Shown piece by piece: positions 45,741-53,527 of a stretch of DNA of 64,000 nt (position 1 is the first letter of the stretch; the number at the start of each line of letters is the position of its first letter). Where the stretch lies: positions 186,001 to 250,000 of the forward strand of contig NZ_JACXAA010000001.1 in the NCBI RefSeq assembly GCF_014699035.1, written 5' to 3'. A program made the translations under genes and the position numbers. The stretch is from Spirosoma validum. Lineage in GTDB: Bacteria > Bacteroidota > Bacteroidia > Cytophagales > Spirosomataceae. The notes under the pieces were generated by a model. The model searched no databases, was not told where the DNA came from, and saw only the letters and a program-made list of their open reading frames with translations.

Positions 45741-45825
45741 CAGAGGGCAAGGGGTATGAGGCAGAGGGTAAGAACAAAAGAATTTTTAGTATTACATCCC
45801 AGGCCCCATGCCTTCTGCCCCACGC
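45741..45825. repeat. G-rich dispersed inverted repeat, copy 3
   Basis: CAGAGGGCAAGGGGTATGAG then GCAGAGGGTAAG (45741-45772) pair imperfectly with CCCAGGCCCCATGCCTTCTGCCCC (45798-45822). The right half lies inside the end of the XRE gene and supplies its stop and last residues (GAEGMGPGM). Confidence 0.7.
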
Positions 45826-46175
45826 TGTTTTAATTCTGCCAGCAGTTGATCGTTGGTTTGTTGCAGCAACGCCACCCGCTCATTAAGCTGGAAGAGCAAA
45901 TACTCTACGTTACGAAGGCGTTCCTCCGTCGTAATGGCAGCTGATGGTGAATCCAGCACTTTGAACATGAGTCCTTCCCCCCGAAGTAGCCAGTCGGCGT
46001 TGACCTGGGGATAGGCAACCAGAATCTTTTCGAGCGTATCGTAACGAGGTTTTAGCCGACCATGCAGAATATGATACACTTTTTCACCCCGATGCTCGCC
46101 TAATTGTCGGGCAAATTCAAGGACACTAATATTGAGCGTGTCGATCAGTTGTTGCAGACGAAAATGAATAGTCAT
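45792..46175 (-). CDS. XRE-type helix-turn-helix regulator with coiled-coil tail
   Basis: This is a 127-residue protein, started at the ATG at 46175 (MTIHFRLQQLIDTLNISVLEFA). Residues ~5-65 form a helix-turn-helix (FARQLGEHRGEKVYHILHGRLKPRYDTLEKIL, then VNADWLLRGEG as in phage-type repressors). Residues ~85-120 form a leucine-heptad coiled coil (RLRNVEYLLFQLNERVALLQQ). The C-terminus is encoded by a G-rich repeat. It diverges from the unknown gene at 46436 and probably controls the three plus-strand genes. Confidence 0.83.
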   Translation of the reverse strand: MTIHFRLQQLIDTLNISVLEFARQLGEHRGEKVYHILHGRLKPRYDTLEKILVAYPQVNADWLLRGEGLMFKVLDSPSAAITTEERLRNVEYLLFQLNERVALLQQTNDQLLAELKQRGAEGMGPGM

Positions 46176-46183
46176 AAATGGCC

Positions 46184-46276
46184 AAGGGCGGAGGGCAGGG
46201 GGCAAAGGGGTAAGGGCATAGGGAAACCCGCTCAATAGCTCCACCCCTATGCCCCTACCCCTTTACCCCCTGCCAT
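46184..46276. repeat. G-rich dispersed inverted repeat, copy 4, in the divergent promoter region
   Basis: The left part GGGCAGGGGGCAAAGGGG then TAAGGGCATAGGG (to 46223) pairs with CCCCTATGCCCCTACCCC then TTTACCCCCTGCC (46244-46274). Its four or more G-runs could also form a quadruplex. It starts 9 bp upstream of the XRE start codon. Confidence 0.82.
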
Positions 46277-46435
46277 TTTACACAAAACTCCGTAAAATTA
46301 GTTTATGTTAACCAGCAAAAGACTTTGTTTTCTACAGGAAACTGTGTATTTTTAAACCTGTAAACAGGGCCTTTTTAAAAGGCAAAAGGGACCTCAATAT
46401 GGGCCCCCTGCTTGAACAGTAAACAACAAATACTA

Positions 46436-47089
46436 ATGAACACACAAAACAAAAGCCAACTTTCGACAATTCAAAGCGGCAACGTACTGAATCCTGATCA
46501 AAAGATTAACGAGTTGACTGGTGAGGTGGTCAATAACGGGGCCGCCCGGCGGTACAAATATCTGGAGGGTCACCCCCGTCAGTATCGGTTCGATGCAAAA
46601 GAGGGTGTGTTCAATATCAATGGCTCAGAGAAGATGGGCCGTACCCTTACGTTCCAGCCAATTGCCTGGCGGATCTTCACGGATAACATCCTGAACATGG
46701 GTACCAAAAACTGGGCAGAAATTTTCTTCATCGATGAGAAAAACTGTGTTTCGGCAGTGTTGTTTCACGGCTATTCTGTCGATAATATTTTTCGACTCAT
46801 CGAACCACTTTATTACGATGACCTGACATTGGCCGACGTAGTAATCACGGCAGTGGCGGAAAAGAAAGAAAACGCAAAAATTCAGCCGAAAGGTATTTAC
46901 TACATCGCTACGTTTTCCTACAAAATGGCCGATGTGGAGAAGACTAATGAACTGAAACAGTTTTCGCAGGATGTAAAAATCTTCCGTCAGGAAACCCTTA
47001 CCGACATCGCCAACATCAAAACTGCGATGAACTATTATAATCCATTCATCAATCTGACCGAAGAGCCCGAACTCTTAGCAGCCGGTTGA
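46436..47089 (+). CDS. Unknown protein, first gene of the RecE-like module
   Basis: This is a 217-residue protein, started at the ATG at 46436 (MNTQNKSQLSTIQSG). A TTG eight codons upstream is also open. The protein is soluble and mixed alpha/beta, with ITFQPIAWRIF-like and AEIFFIDEKNCVSAVLFHGYSVDN segments. It does not match RecT or Red-beta by eye. It lies 104 bp upstream of the nuclease gene, and a role in DNA annealing or nuclease assistance is only inferred from that position. Confidence 0.72.
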   Translation: MNTQNKSQLSTIQSGNVLNPDQKINELTGEVVNNGAARRYKYLEGHPRQYRFDAKEGVFNINGSEKMGRTLTFQPIAWRIFTDNILNMGTKNWAEIFFIDEKNCVSAVLFHGYSVDNIFRLIEPLYYDDLTLADVVITAVAEKKENAKIQPKGIYYIATFSYKMADVEKTNELKQFSQDVKIFRQETLTDIANIKTAMNYYNPFINLTEEPELLAAG

Positions 47090-47193
47090 TTGACAGGATC
47101 GATTAGATTCCAGGATTCAGTCTCTACGTTTGACAGCAGCAGAGACTGAATCCTGAAGCTTTTTCATGTTTATCGTTCTAACTCGTTCATGCG

Positions 47194-47976
47194 ATGTTAC
47201 TAACTTCATCTGGTTCCATACAGCCTCCCCTTTTACCGAATGTCAACGACGATTATCGCTCGCTGACGCGGGTGTCAAACTCAGATCTGACACGACTGAA
47301 AGAAGAACACCTGGGTTACTGGTCAGTGCCATCCGCCCGGTTTATCCCAGAAACGACAAAAGTGTTTGGCCGGGCGTTTCATCAGCACCTGCTCGAACCC
47401 GAAACCGTGGGGACCGTTCTGAATCAGTTGCTGCCCGATCTGGTACCCGGATACCCTATCCTGGCTCCCAAACAGGCTCAACAACTCGATACGTTAACCC
47501 AAACCATTCGTCAGGACGCTTTCTGTCGGCGCTACCTGCGTTTGTCAGAGCGGGAACGGATTGTTTTGTCGACTGAGCCAACGACGGGCATCGCCTGTAA
47601 AGCGCGCCTGGACATGGTTTACACCAGCCCGAAACGCCGAAACGCACTGATTATTGATCTAAAAACAACGTCGGCCCGAACACAGGCTCAGTTTTTGGAG
47701 TCGTGCTACACCTATGATTATGACCGGCAGGCAGCCTTTTATGTCGACAGCCTGCGCCATGCCGATACGAACGAATGGGATTCGACCCGTCAGGTTCGAT
47801 TTATTTTCATTGGCGTGATGAAGCAACGCCCGCATCGCTTATTTGCCGTTGACGCTACGTCGATTCCGGGCTTTATCGAGTATGGTCGGAAGAAGTACCG
47901 GTTCTGGCTCCGCAAATGGCGTGAAGAGCAGGAAACGAATGTCAGTTTGGTTCCGGCCTGGAGTATGAGTGCTTAA
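47194..47976 (+). CDS. RecE-like PD-(D/E)XK nuclease
   Basis: This 260-residue protein has the motif series of phage exonucleases of the RecE/lambda-exonuclease group: H63 in FGRAFHQHLLEP, E128, D140 in CKARLDMVY, D155-L-K157 in LIIDLKTT, and Q179-xxx-Y183 in DRQAAFY. It would digest one strand of double-stranded ends. Length agrees with the nuclease domain alone. A strand-annealing partner is expected. Only unknown genes flank it. Confidence 0.85.
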   Translation: MLLTSSGSIQPPLLPNVNDDYRSLTRVSNSDLTRLKEEHLGYWSVPSARFIPETTKVFGRAFHQHLLEPETVGTVLNQLLPDLVPGYPILAPKQAQQLDTLTQTIRQDAFCRRYLRLSERERIVLSTEPTTGIACKARLDMVYTSPKRRNALIIDLKTTSARTQAQFLESCYTYDYDRQAAFYVDSLRHADTNEWDSTRQVRFIFIGVMKQRPHRLFAVDATSIPGFIEYGRKKYRFWLRKWREEQETNVSLVPAWSMSA

Positions 47977-47981
47977 TGATA

Positions 47982-48057
47982 GCGGAGGGCATGGGGGTAA
48001 AGGGCAGAGGGTTAAAACCCATTAACGTCGCTCTAGGCTCCATGCCCTCTGTCCCAT
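47982..48057. repeat. G-rich dispersed inverted repeat, copy 5
   Basis: GCGGAGGGCATGGGGG then TAAAGGGCAGAGGG (47982-48011) and, on the other side, GGCTCCATGCCCTCTGTCCC (48036-48055) form an imperfect pair. It fills the gap between the nuclease and the next gene. Confidence 0.75.
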
Positions 48058-48077
48058 ACTTTTAAACACAAATCGTT

Positions 48078-48425
48078 ATGAACGCGTCAATAATCAACCT
48101 GAGCCCGGCTCCGCTTAACTTCGATTGGGGGACTGACGGACTTGTGCTTTGGATTGAAGAATTAGATGGGGCCGACAGTTTGTCGGGTCAGATGAATGAA
48201 GTGATGGATCGAATTGCTTTTGCTATCGAGCTGCAAACCGGATGGGACCATCGTACGGATGGTAATACGCTGCATCCGCTCTATGGCTATCGGCTTTTGC
48301 TACGTGACGCGTCGGGCTGCTGGAACGCTGTTCAGACCGACGAAACCGGTCACTACACTGGGTTGACGCCTTTACAGGAAATGGATTATGAGATTGCTTA
48401 TGAGAAAGTAATGTGGATGGATTAG
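48078..48425 (+). CDS. Small acidic protein of unknown function
   Basis: This 115-residue protein (NLSPAPLNFDWGTDGLVLWI, YGYRLLLRDASGCWNAV) has no signal peptide or membrane segment. The family is not recognised. It is the last gene of the XRE/nuclease module, with a hairpin 36 bp after its stop. Confidence 0.68.
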   Translation: MNASIINLSPAPLNFDWGTDGLVLWIEELDGADSLSGQMNEVMDRIAFAIELQTGWDHRTDGNTLHPLYGYRLLLRDASGCWNAVQTDETGHYTGLTPLQEMDYEIAYEKVMWMD

Positions 48426-48460
48426 CCATGTTACGCCTTTCTACTTCTATTTATAGAGCA

Positions 48461-48496
48461 TAAATCGCCGGATTCTTAATAGGATCCGGCGATTTA
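48461..48496 (+). terminator. Terminator-like hairpin after the module
   Basis: The 13-bp perfect stem (48461-48473 with 48484-48496) has a 10-nt loop, then TTTT. Confidence 0.8.
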
Positions 48497-48565
48497 TTTT
48501 GAGCGGCTACGCAACCTCCCTGGCTTAGTCTGCATCTTTCAGGAAACAACGACTAAACAGCCATT

Positions 48566-49342
48566 ATGAAACCCTTCACTACGTTCTTACTTTTTTCCGT
48601 TGTGGCTTTAGCGCCTGCGCTTGCTCAAACCACTATCGACGCCAAAGAGATCATTGCTAAAATAAACCGTAAAGAAGCTATTACGTTACAGAACACAACC
48701 ATTATAGGAGACCTTGATTTGACCAGCTTAGCCAACCGAAAAGAGGTTCGGGACGGAGGCTTGGGCAGTCAGGAAAATTACCTGAGCACGGTTGACGTTT
48801 CCTTATCGTTCAAAAACTGCACGTTCAGAGGGAAAGTGCTGGGGTATCGCACCGAAGACCAGGACAAAAAACTGCTGAGAACAAACAACATCGTTTACAA
48901 CACCGACTTTACCGAATCCGTGACGATGGAGGGGTGCCAGTTCGAAGACGATGCGGCCTTTAAATACTCACACTTCGACCAGCGGGCAATTTTTACCGAC
49001 AATACGTTCCGTAGAGAAGCGCTGTTCAAATACAGCAAATTCCGTAATGCAGCTACTTTTAGCGGCTCGACGTTCCGGGGATACGCCGATTTCAAGTACA
49101 CTCAGTTCGATGAATCATCAGCATTTCAGAGCGCCCGTTTTGAACGCTATGCGGATTTTAAATACACTAAATTTGATGAAGGTGTTGATTTCCAGAAAGC
49201 TAATTTCTCGGGCAATGCCGATTTCAAATACACGAACTTTCCGCGTGGTACAAAATTCGACGATGCTCGTTTTAATGGCTCTACCGACTTTAAATACACA
49301 AAGCTTGACGGACGGAAGTTTGCGCCGAACGGTCGATACTAG
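48566..49342 (+). CDS. Secreted pentapeptide-like repeat protein
   Basis: This 258-residue protein has the signal peptide MKPFTTFLLFSVVALAPALA. From about residue 110 a Phe recurs every five residues (TFRREALFKYSKF, ADFKYTQF, ADFKYTKF), with FKY(S/T) repeated seven times at a 20-residue interval. That predicts a right-handed quadrilateral beta-helix as in pentapeptide-repeat proteins, here with Phe instead of Leu at the centre. Partner unknown. Confidence 0.85.
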   Translation: MKPFTTFLLFSVVALAPALAQTTIDAKEIIAKINRKEAITLQNTTIIGDLDLTSLANRKEVRDGGLGSQENYLSTVDVSLSFKNCTFRGKVLGYRTEDQDKKLLRTNNIVYNTDFTESVTMEGCQFEDDAAFKYSHFDQRAIFTDNTFRREALFKYSKFRNAATFSGSTFRGYADFKYTQFDESSAFQSARFERYADFKYTKFDEGVDFQKANFSGNADFKYTNFPRGTKFDDARFNGSTDFKYTKLDGRKFAPNGRY

Positions 49343-49428
49343 TCTTTACGTAGATTAAACCTACTGCGGGCGCCGGGGGATACCCTGGCGCACTTTTTGT
49401 TTCTGCCTTAACCCCACGCCTGTTTTTT

Positions 49429-50664
49429 GTGTTAATCAGACGTTATCACCATTCACGCAACGTTTTGAAACGCACAACAAAAATCCTGATTGCATTTGTC
49501 GTTCTGCTGATTATTGGCCGGTTGCTCCTGCCTTATTTTGTGCTACGCTACGTTAACAAGACATTAGCCGACATGGGCGACTATACAGGTCATGTTGAAG
49601 ACATTACGATACAGCTCATTCGGGGCGCTTACCAGATTGAGGATATGCGCATCCGTAAAGTCAATGGCAAAATCAAAGAACCGTTCATTTTTATTCCTAA
49701 AACGGATTTGTCCGTTGAATGGAAATCGCTGTTTAAAGGAAAGCTGGTCAGCGAAGTTGAATGCTACGAGCCGGAGATCAACTTTGCCTTCAGCGAGAAT
49801 GAAGCCAGCAGCCAGACAGGCGCCGAAGTTGACTGGACAGCTTTTTTGAAGAAACTATTGCCAATTAGCATCAACCGGTTTGCGGTTATTAACGGCAAAG
49901 TCGAGCTGACGAACTTAGTATCGCAACCACGAGCGGATCTATCACTGCAAAAAATTCAGGGTGAAATCCGGAACATTCGTAACGTAGAAGATAAAGCAAA
50001 CCCACTTCCATCGCCGGTAACGGCTTCGGGAGACGTACCGGGTTATGGCGGCACGATGAATTTCAGTGCCAACATGAACCTTCTAAAAGTGACGCCGGAC
50101 TTTGACTACAACATGCGTTTTAGCAATCTTCAGCTGGTCAAGCTTAATAGCCTTGCCCGCGAGTACGCTAACCTCGATTTTGAGCAGGGAACGGTAAGTG
50201 TCTACAGTGAGATGGCTATGCTCAATAAAAAGCTGAATGGTTATATAAAGCCGCTTACGAAAGGCATGAAAATTTTCAAGCTCAACGAACACGAAGGCCG
50301 ATCGGTTGGTAAGTTTTTCACGGAATTGGCGGCTCAGGCAGGAACGGCTGTTCTCAAAAATCAGAAACACGATCAGGTTGCTACGCGTATTCCACTCAAT
50401 GGCACTATCGAAGCTATCGAAACCGCTGTTTGGCCAACTATTTTCGGGGTATTACGTAACGCTTATATTGAGGCTTTCCGGGGCGAGTTTGATAACAGCA
50501 TTACGCTAAAAGATGCGTTCAAAAACCTCAAAGATGACTTCAAAGAAAAACGGGAAGAACGCAAAGCCAAACGAAAAGAAGCACGCGCCGAGCGGAAAGC
50601 TGACCGTAAAGAGAAACGTGCTGAACGAAAGGCAGCCCGTAAGGCTAAACGAGAAAAGAAATAA
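49429..50664 (+). CDS. AsmA/DUF748-like membrane-anchored protein with basic tail
   Basis: This is a 411-residue protein (GTG at 49429; a TTG at 49465 is possible). One N-terminal transmembrane helix (ILIAFVVLLIIGRLLLPYF) is followed by the DUF748-type domain (GHVEDITIQLIRGAYQIEDMRI, NGKVELTN). The last ~38 residues are almost entirely Lys, Arg, Glu and Ala (EERKAKRKEARAERKADRK). AsmA-like proteins act in envelope lipid transport. The topology would place the basic tail in the periplasm. A 25-bp palindrome follows. Confidence 0.75.
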   Translation: MLIRRYHHSRNVLKRTTKILIAFVVLLIIGRLLLPYFVLRYVNKTLADMGDYTGHVEDITIQLIRGAYQIEDMRIRKVNGKIKEPFIFIPKTDLSVEWKSLFKGKLVSEVECYEPEINFAFSENEASSQTGAEVDWTAFLKKLLPISINRFAVINGKVELTNLVSQPRADLSLQKIQGEIRNIRNVEDKANPLPSPVTASGDVPGYGGTMNFSANMNLLKVTPDFDYNMRFSNLQLVKLNSLAREYANLDFEQGTVSVYSEMAMLNKKLNGYIKPLTKGMKIFKLNEHEGRSVGKFFTELAAQAGTAVLKNQKHDQVATRIPLNGTIEAIETAVWPTIFGVLRNAYIEAFRGEFDNSITLKDAFKNLKDDFKEKREERKAKRKEARAERKADRKEKRAERKAARKAKREKK

Positions 50665-50680
50665 TAAGCCATTACGTTAG

Positions 50681-50751
50681 TTGACCTCGCTGGGGTCAGA
50701 TGTTTGTAGTCAATTATGCTTTCTATAAACATCTGACCCCAGCGAGGTCAA
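50681..50751. repeat. 25-bp perfect inverted repeat
   Basis: The arms 50681-50705 and 50727-50751 are exact complements (TTGACCTCGCTGGGGTCAGA...) with a 21-nt loop. There is no U-tract. It lies between the AsmA-like gene and the small secreted protein, two convergent genes. Confidence 0.85.
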
Positions 50752-50800
50752 ACAAGGTTTCAAACCGATAGTCGAGAAAAACTCCCGAGACACCAATACG

Positions 50801-51136
50801 TTAAAGCTTTGTTGACTTCATGGTATCTTTTCTTGCTCCGGATTCGGTTCGACGTGGCGAATACTTCGCTTTCCCTTTGTGAATACCGGCATCCTTTTCC
50901 TGTTTGTACGAAGGAATGGCTCTATCGCCACTTTCCAGCTTCTCTTTCAGGGATGGTTGCGGCAACGGTTTAGTCGATGCCGCTACGGCCGTTTTTGATT
51001 TAGATCGGGTTGTTGATTCCGTTGAACCCGATGGTTTGTCTTTTACGCCAGCTCGTCTTTGGTCTTCTGGAGATGAGGTGGTTTGGGCTAATGTTGTCGT
51101 TGCGACAAACAGGGCACCAATGAATAGCTTAATCAT
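50801..51136 (-). CDS. Small secreted basic protein
   Basis: This 111-residue protein has the signal peptide MIKLFIGALFVATTTLA, then a Ser/Thr/Lys-rich, probably disordered chain (TTRSKSKTAVAASTKPLPQP). No family is recognised. It resembles the neighbour at 51182-51463 in character. Confidence 0.68.
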   Translation of the reverse strand: MIKLFIGALFVATTTLAQTTSSPEDQRRAGVKDKPSGSTESTTRSKSKTAVAASTKPLPQPSLKEKLESGDRAIPSYKQEKDAGIHKGKAKYSPRRTESGARKDTMKSTKL

Positions 51137-51181
51137 AACGTTACGTTGTTTTTGTTGAGTTTATGCTGGTTTCGTGATTTA

Positions 51182-51463
51182 TCATCGAACTGTATCGACG
51201 CGGGTTGCTCCACCCCGACGTAATGAATCAGGATTTAATCGTCGTTGTTTACGATTTTTAGGCAATGTTGAGTCCATTCCTGCTTCCATTCGCTTCTGGT
51301 TACTTTTATCGGACTTTTTCAGTTTAGGCCTGAGCGGATTTGCCTGACGCGTATCGGTCGTTGAGGTCGACTGCTGGATTGCCGGCGACTGGCCGCTTTG
51401 CGCTAATGCGCCCGTTGCGAGCGTAAGGCTTAGCAGACTAAGGAATAAGAACGTTCGTTTCAT
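51182..51463 (-). CDS. Small secreted basic protein
   Basis: This 93-residue protein starts at the ATG at 51463 (MKRTFLFLSLLSLTLATGALA). The frame extends another 60 codons upstream without export character. The mature part is Gln/Ser/Thr-rich, then Lys/Arg-rich (PKLKKSDKSNQKRMEAGMD). It diverges from the ECF sigma gene, so it may be under its control. Confidence 0.68.
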   Translation of the reverse strand: MKRTFLFLSLLSLTLATGALAQSGQSPAIQQSTSTTDTRQANPLRPKLKKSDKSNQKRMEAGMDSTLPKNRKQRRLNPDSLRRGGATRVDTVR

Positions 51464-51605
51464 AACGTCGATAAGTTTGTATGGATACGTAACGTCCAGC
51501 GGTCCCATTAGGTTATAATACAAACACGTTTGAGAAAATGAATCAGAAGTCTTATGGAATTTTAGCCTTTCATGCATCTTATCGACGTAGGTAGTCAGGC
51601 AGCGT

Positions 51606-52190
51606 ATGTTTCTGAAACGATTTCGTAAATCCAAACCCACCAACGACCTGGAGTACGTAGCGGCTTACCGCGTTACGGGCGATCTGGCCATTTTGGGTGA
51701 ACTCTACGAACAGCATATGGAGCTGGTTTACGCCGTCTGTTACAATTATCTGCGCGACGAAGAAGAGGCCAAAGATGCTGTCATGAATCTGTTCGAGCAG
51801 TTGGTTACGGATCTGCGCCGACATGATGTCCAGCAGTTTGGCCCCTGGCTTCACAGCGTAGCCCGAAATTACTGTCTGATGCAGTTACGAAAAAGTCAGA
51901 CGCATCCGACCACCAGCTTAGTAACCGAGACGGGTAACGATACAGAAGACGAGCCGTTGAACCGATTGCTCAGTGAAGAAACGGACACGTTAGAGTTGGA
52001 AGAAGATCTGACTCGGATGGAAACTTTCCTGAAAACGTTACCGCCTGAGCAGCAAACCTGCCTGACGTTGTTTTACCTGGAACGAAAATCCTACACCGAG
52101 GTAGCCGACCTGACAGGCTACGATCTAAAACAGGTTAAAAGTTATTTGCAAAATGGCCGCCGAAATTTGAAAATTTGTATGCAGAAGTAA
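51606..52190 (+). CDS. ECF-type sigma-70 factor
   Basis: This is a 194-residue protein. Region 2 spans ~25-90 (ILGELYEQHMELVYAVCYNYLRDEEEAKDAVMNLF), followed by an acidic linker (~105-140). Region 4 is at ~145-190 (LPPEQQTCLTLFYLERKSYTEVADLTG, then VKSYLQNGRRNL). It recruits RNA polymerase to its own promoter set. An anti-sigma-like gene begins 24 bp downstream. Confidence 0.92.
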   Translation: MFLKRFRKSKPTNDLEYVAAYRVTGDLAILGELYEQHMELVYAVCYNYLRDEEEAKDAVMNLFEQLVTDLRRHDVQQFGPWLHSVARNYCLMQLRKSQTHPTTSLVTETGNDTEDEPLNRLLSEETDTLELEEDLTRMETFLKTLPPEQQTCLTLFYLERKSYTEVADLTGYDLKQVKSYLQNGRRNLKICMQK

Positions 52191-52214
52191 AGCGACCGAC
52201 CTGCATTACGTATT

Positions 52215-52691
52215 ATGAACGATCAATTGACTTTCAACGATTTGCGAGCTTACCAGGCCGGAAAATTAAGCGGTCCGGCACGGCACCGGGTCGAGCGGAT
52301 TTTGCTGGAAAATCCATTCTACGCCGATGCGCTGGCGGGTCTGGAAGCGATGCAGCAAACCGCCACGCCCACTGCTGAGCAACTAGCCGATCTACGTACG
52401 ACACTTCATCAGCGTATTCACGAGTCAGCTACGAAAAAACGGCTCTGGCCGCTCTGGATCGCCACGACAACAGCCGCTATTCTGTTCATGCTGGCAATCG
52501 CTATCTATTTAATATTCTTTGCTACCAAACAACCGGTCAAGCCCACGCCAAAACCTGCGAATTCGGCAACGAGTTTACGGTTCGACAATTTACAGAATCA
52601 ACAAATCAGCCCGAGCCATCAGGGCAATTTCAGGGTCGGTTTCAGCAACGAAATTGGCACAGGCTCCCAGACATTTCTACGGATTTTGTAA
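52215..52691 (+). CDS. Membrane anti-sigma-like protein
   Basis: This 158-residue protein has a cytoplasmic N-terminal ~70 residues (LRAYQAGKLSGPARHRVERI, ADALAGLEAM) that match the start of Bacteroidota anti-sigma proteins. A transmembrane helix (WIATTTAAILFMLAIAIYLIFF) and a short periplasmic tail follow. No zinc-binding HxxxC motif is seen. Position right after the sigma gene supports the role. Confidence 0.82.
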   Translation: MNDQLTFNDLRAYQAGKLSGPARHRVERILLENPFYADALAGLEAMQQTATPTAEQLADLRTTLHQRIHESATKKRLWPLWIATTTAAILFMLAIAIYLIFFATKQPVKPTPKPANSATSLRFDNLQNQQISPSHQGNFRVGFSNEIGTGSQTFLRIL

Positions 52692-52744
52692 AACATTTGC
52701 CGACCGCAAACGTTAACGGGGCATAACTACTTATCAAAGTCTTT

Positions 52745-53431
52745 ATGTTTCACAAAATTTCGCTACGTTCTACACTCCTATCATTTATTCTCGTTTCCTG
52801 CTGTTTATCAGGCAGTTTTGCGCAACAACGTTTCAGTGCCGGACCACGTATTGGGTTAAATATGTCTAATTATTGGGGCAATGCCGATAACATGAGTTTC
52901 AAACCGGGATTTACGGCCGGCGCTTTTTTAATGTATAGTTCACTGAATCATTTTGGCATCTCGGCTGATGTGCTCTATTCACAGCGCGGCACCAAATTCA
53001 ACGATGGCCGGTATAAGTTTACGCAGCATGTCAACTATTTGGAAATCCCGGTAGTAGCCCGTTACTTTTTAACGCTGTCGGGTAATTTCAGACCCAATGT
53101 GTTCATCGGTCCTTCGCTGGGAATTAAACTTAACGCCAAGCGCACAGATGGCGAAGTTTTGGCCGGTCCTGCCACCCAAGTCAATATTGACAATACGGGT
53201 GATTTTCACAGTTTAGATTTGGGCGCTACGGGTGGTTTTCAGTTGAACTGGGGCGTCGGTCCCCGGCAACGCTTTTTGCTGGATGCCCGGTATAACCTGG
53301 GATTGAGCAACGTACAGGCGCTACCTAATTTATGGGGCGCTAATAATAACATTCATAATTCGGTTATTACCGTTACGCTCGGCTATGGTTTCGGCGTTGG
53401 TCGTGAACACCCAAGTCGCTTCCGCCGGTAG
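52745..53431 (+). CDS. PorT-type outer-membrane beta-barrel protein
   Basis: This 228-residue protein has the export signal ending SGSFA. The domain of ~200 residues (RFSAGPRIGLNMSNYWG, GFTAGAFLMYSSLNHFGISADVLYSQRG, VNYLEIPVVARYFL) is the outer-membrane beta-barrel type common in Bacteroidota. It ends with a terminator. It is the likely third gene of the sigma/anti-sigma unit. Confidence 0.88.
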   Translation: MFHKISLRSTLLSFILVSCCLSGSFAQQRFSAGPRIGLNMSNYWGNADNMSFKPGFTAGAFLMYSSLNHFGISADVLYSQRGTKFNDGRYKFTQHVNYLEIPVVARYFLTLSGNFRPNVFIGPSLGIKLNAKRTDGEVLAGPATQVNIDNTGDFHSLDLGATGGFQLNWGVGPRQRFLLDARYNLGLSNVQALPNLWGANNNIHNSVITVTLGYGFGVGREHPSRFRR

Positions 53432-53455
53432 GTATAGTTAGTTCGCTACGTGACT

Positions 53456-53496
53456 AAAAAACCCTTGCTACATCTCAAACGTAGCAAGGGTTTTTT
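53456..53496. terminator. Bidirectional terminator
   Basis: The 16-bp perfect stem (53456-53471 with 53481-53496) has A6 and T6 ends. It separates the convergent porin and OmpA genes. Confidence 0.93.
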
Positions 53497-53527
53497 ATAA
53501 AGTTTTCTTCGCTTCTTGCATTTGTAG

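Noticed and set aside
47166-47576. 136-codon frame overlapping the RecE-like gene
   Set aside because: Different phase across the motif-bearing nuclease frame; product is Arg/Ser/Thr-rich and without a family.
45741-48500. Complete prophage
   Set aside because: No integrase, capsid, terminase, portal, tail or lysis genes on either side; only an early-recombination-like segment.
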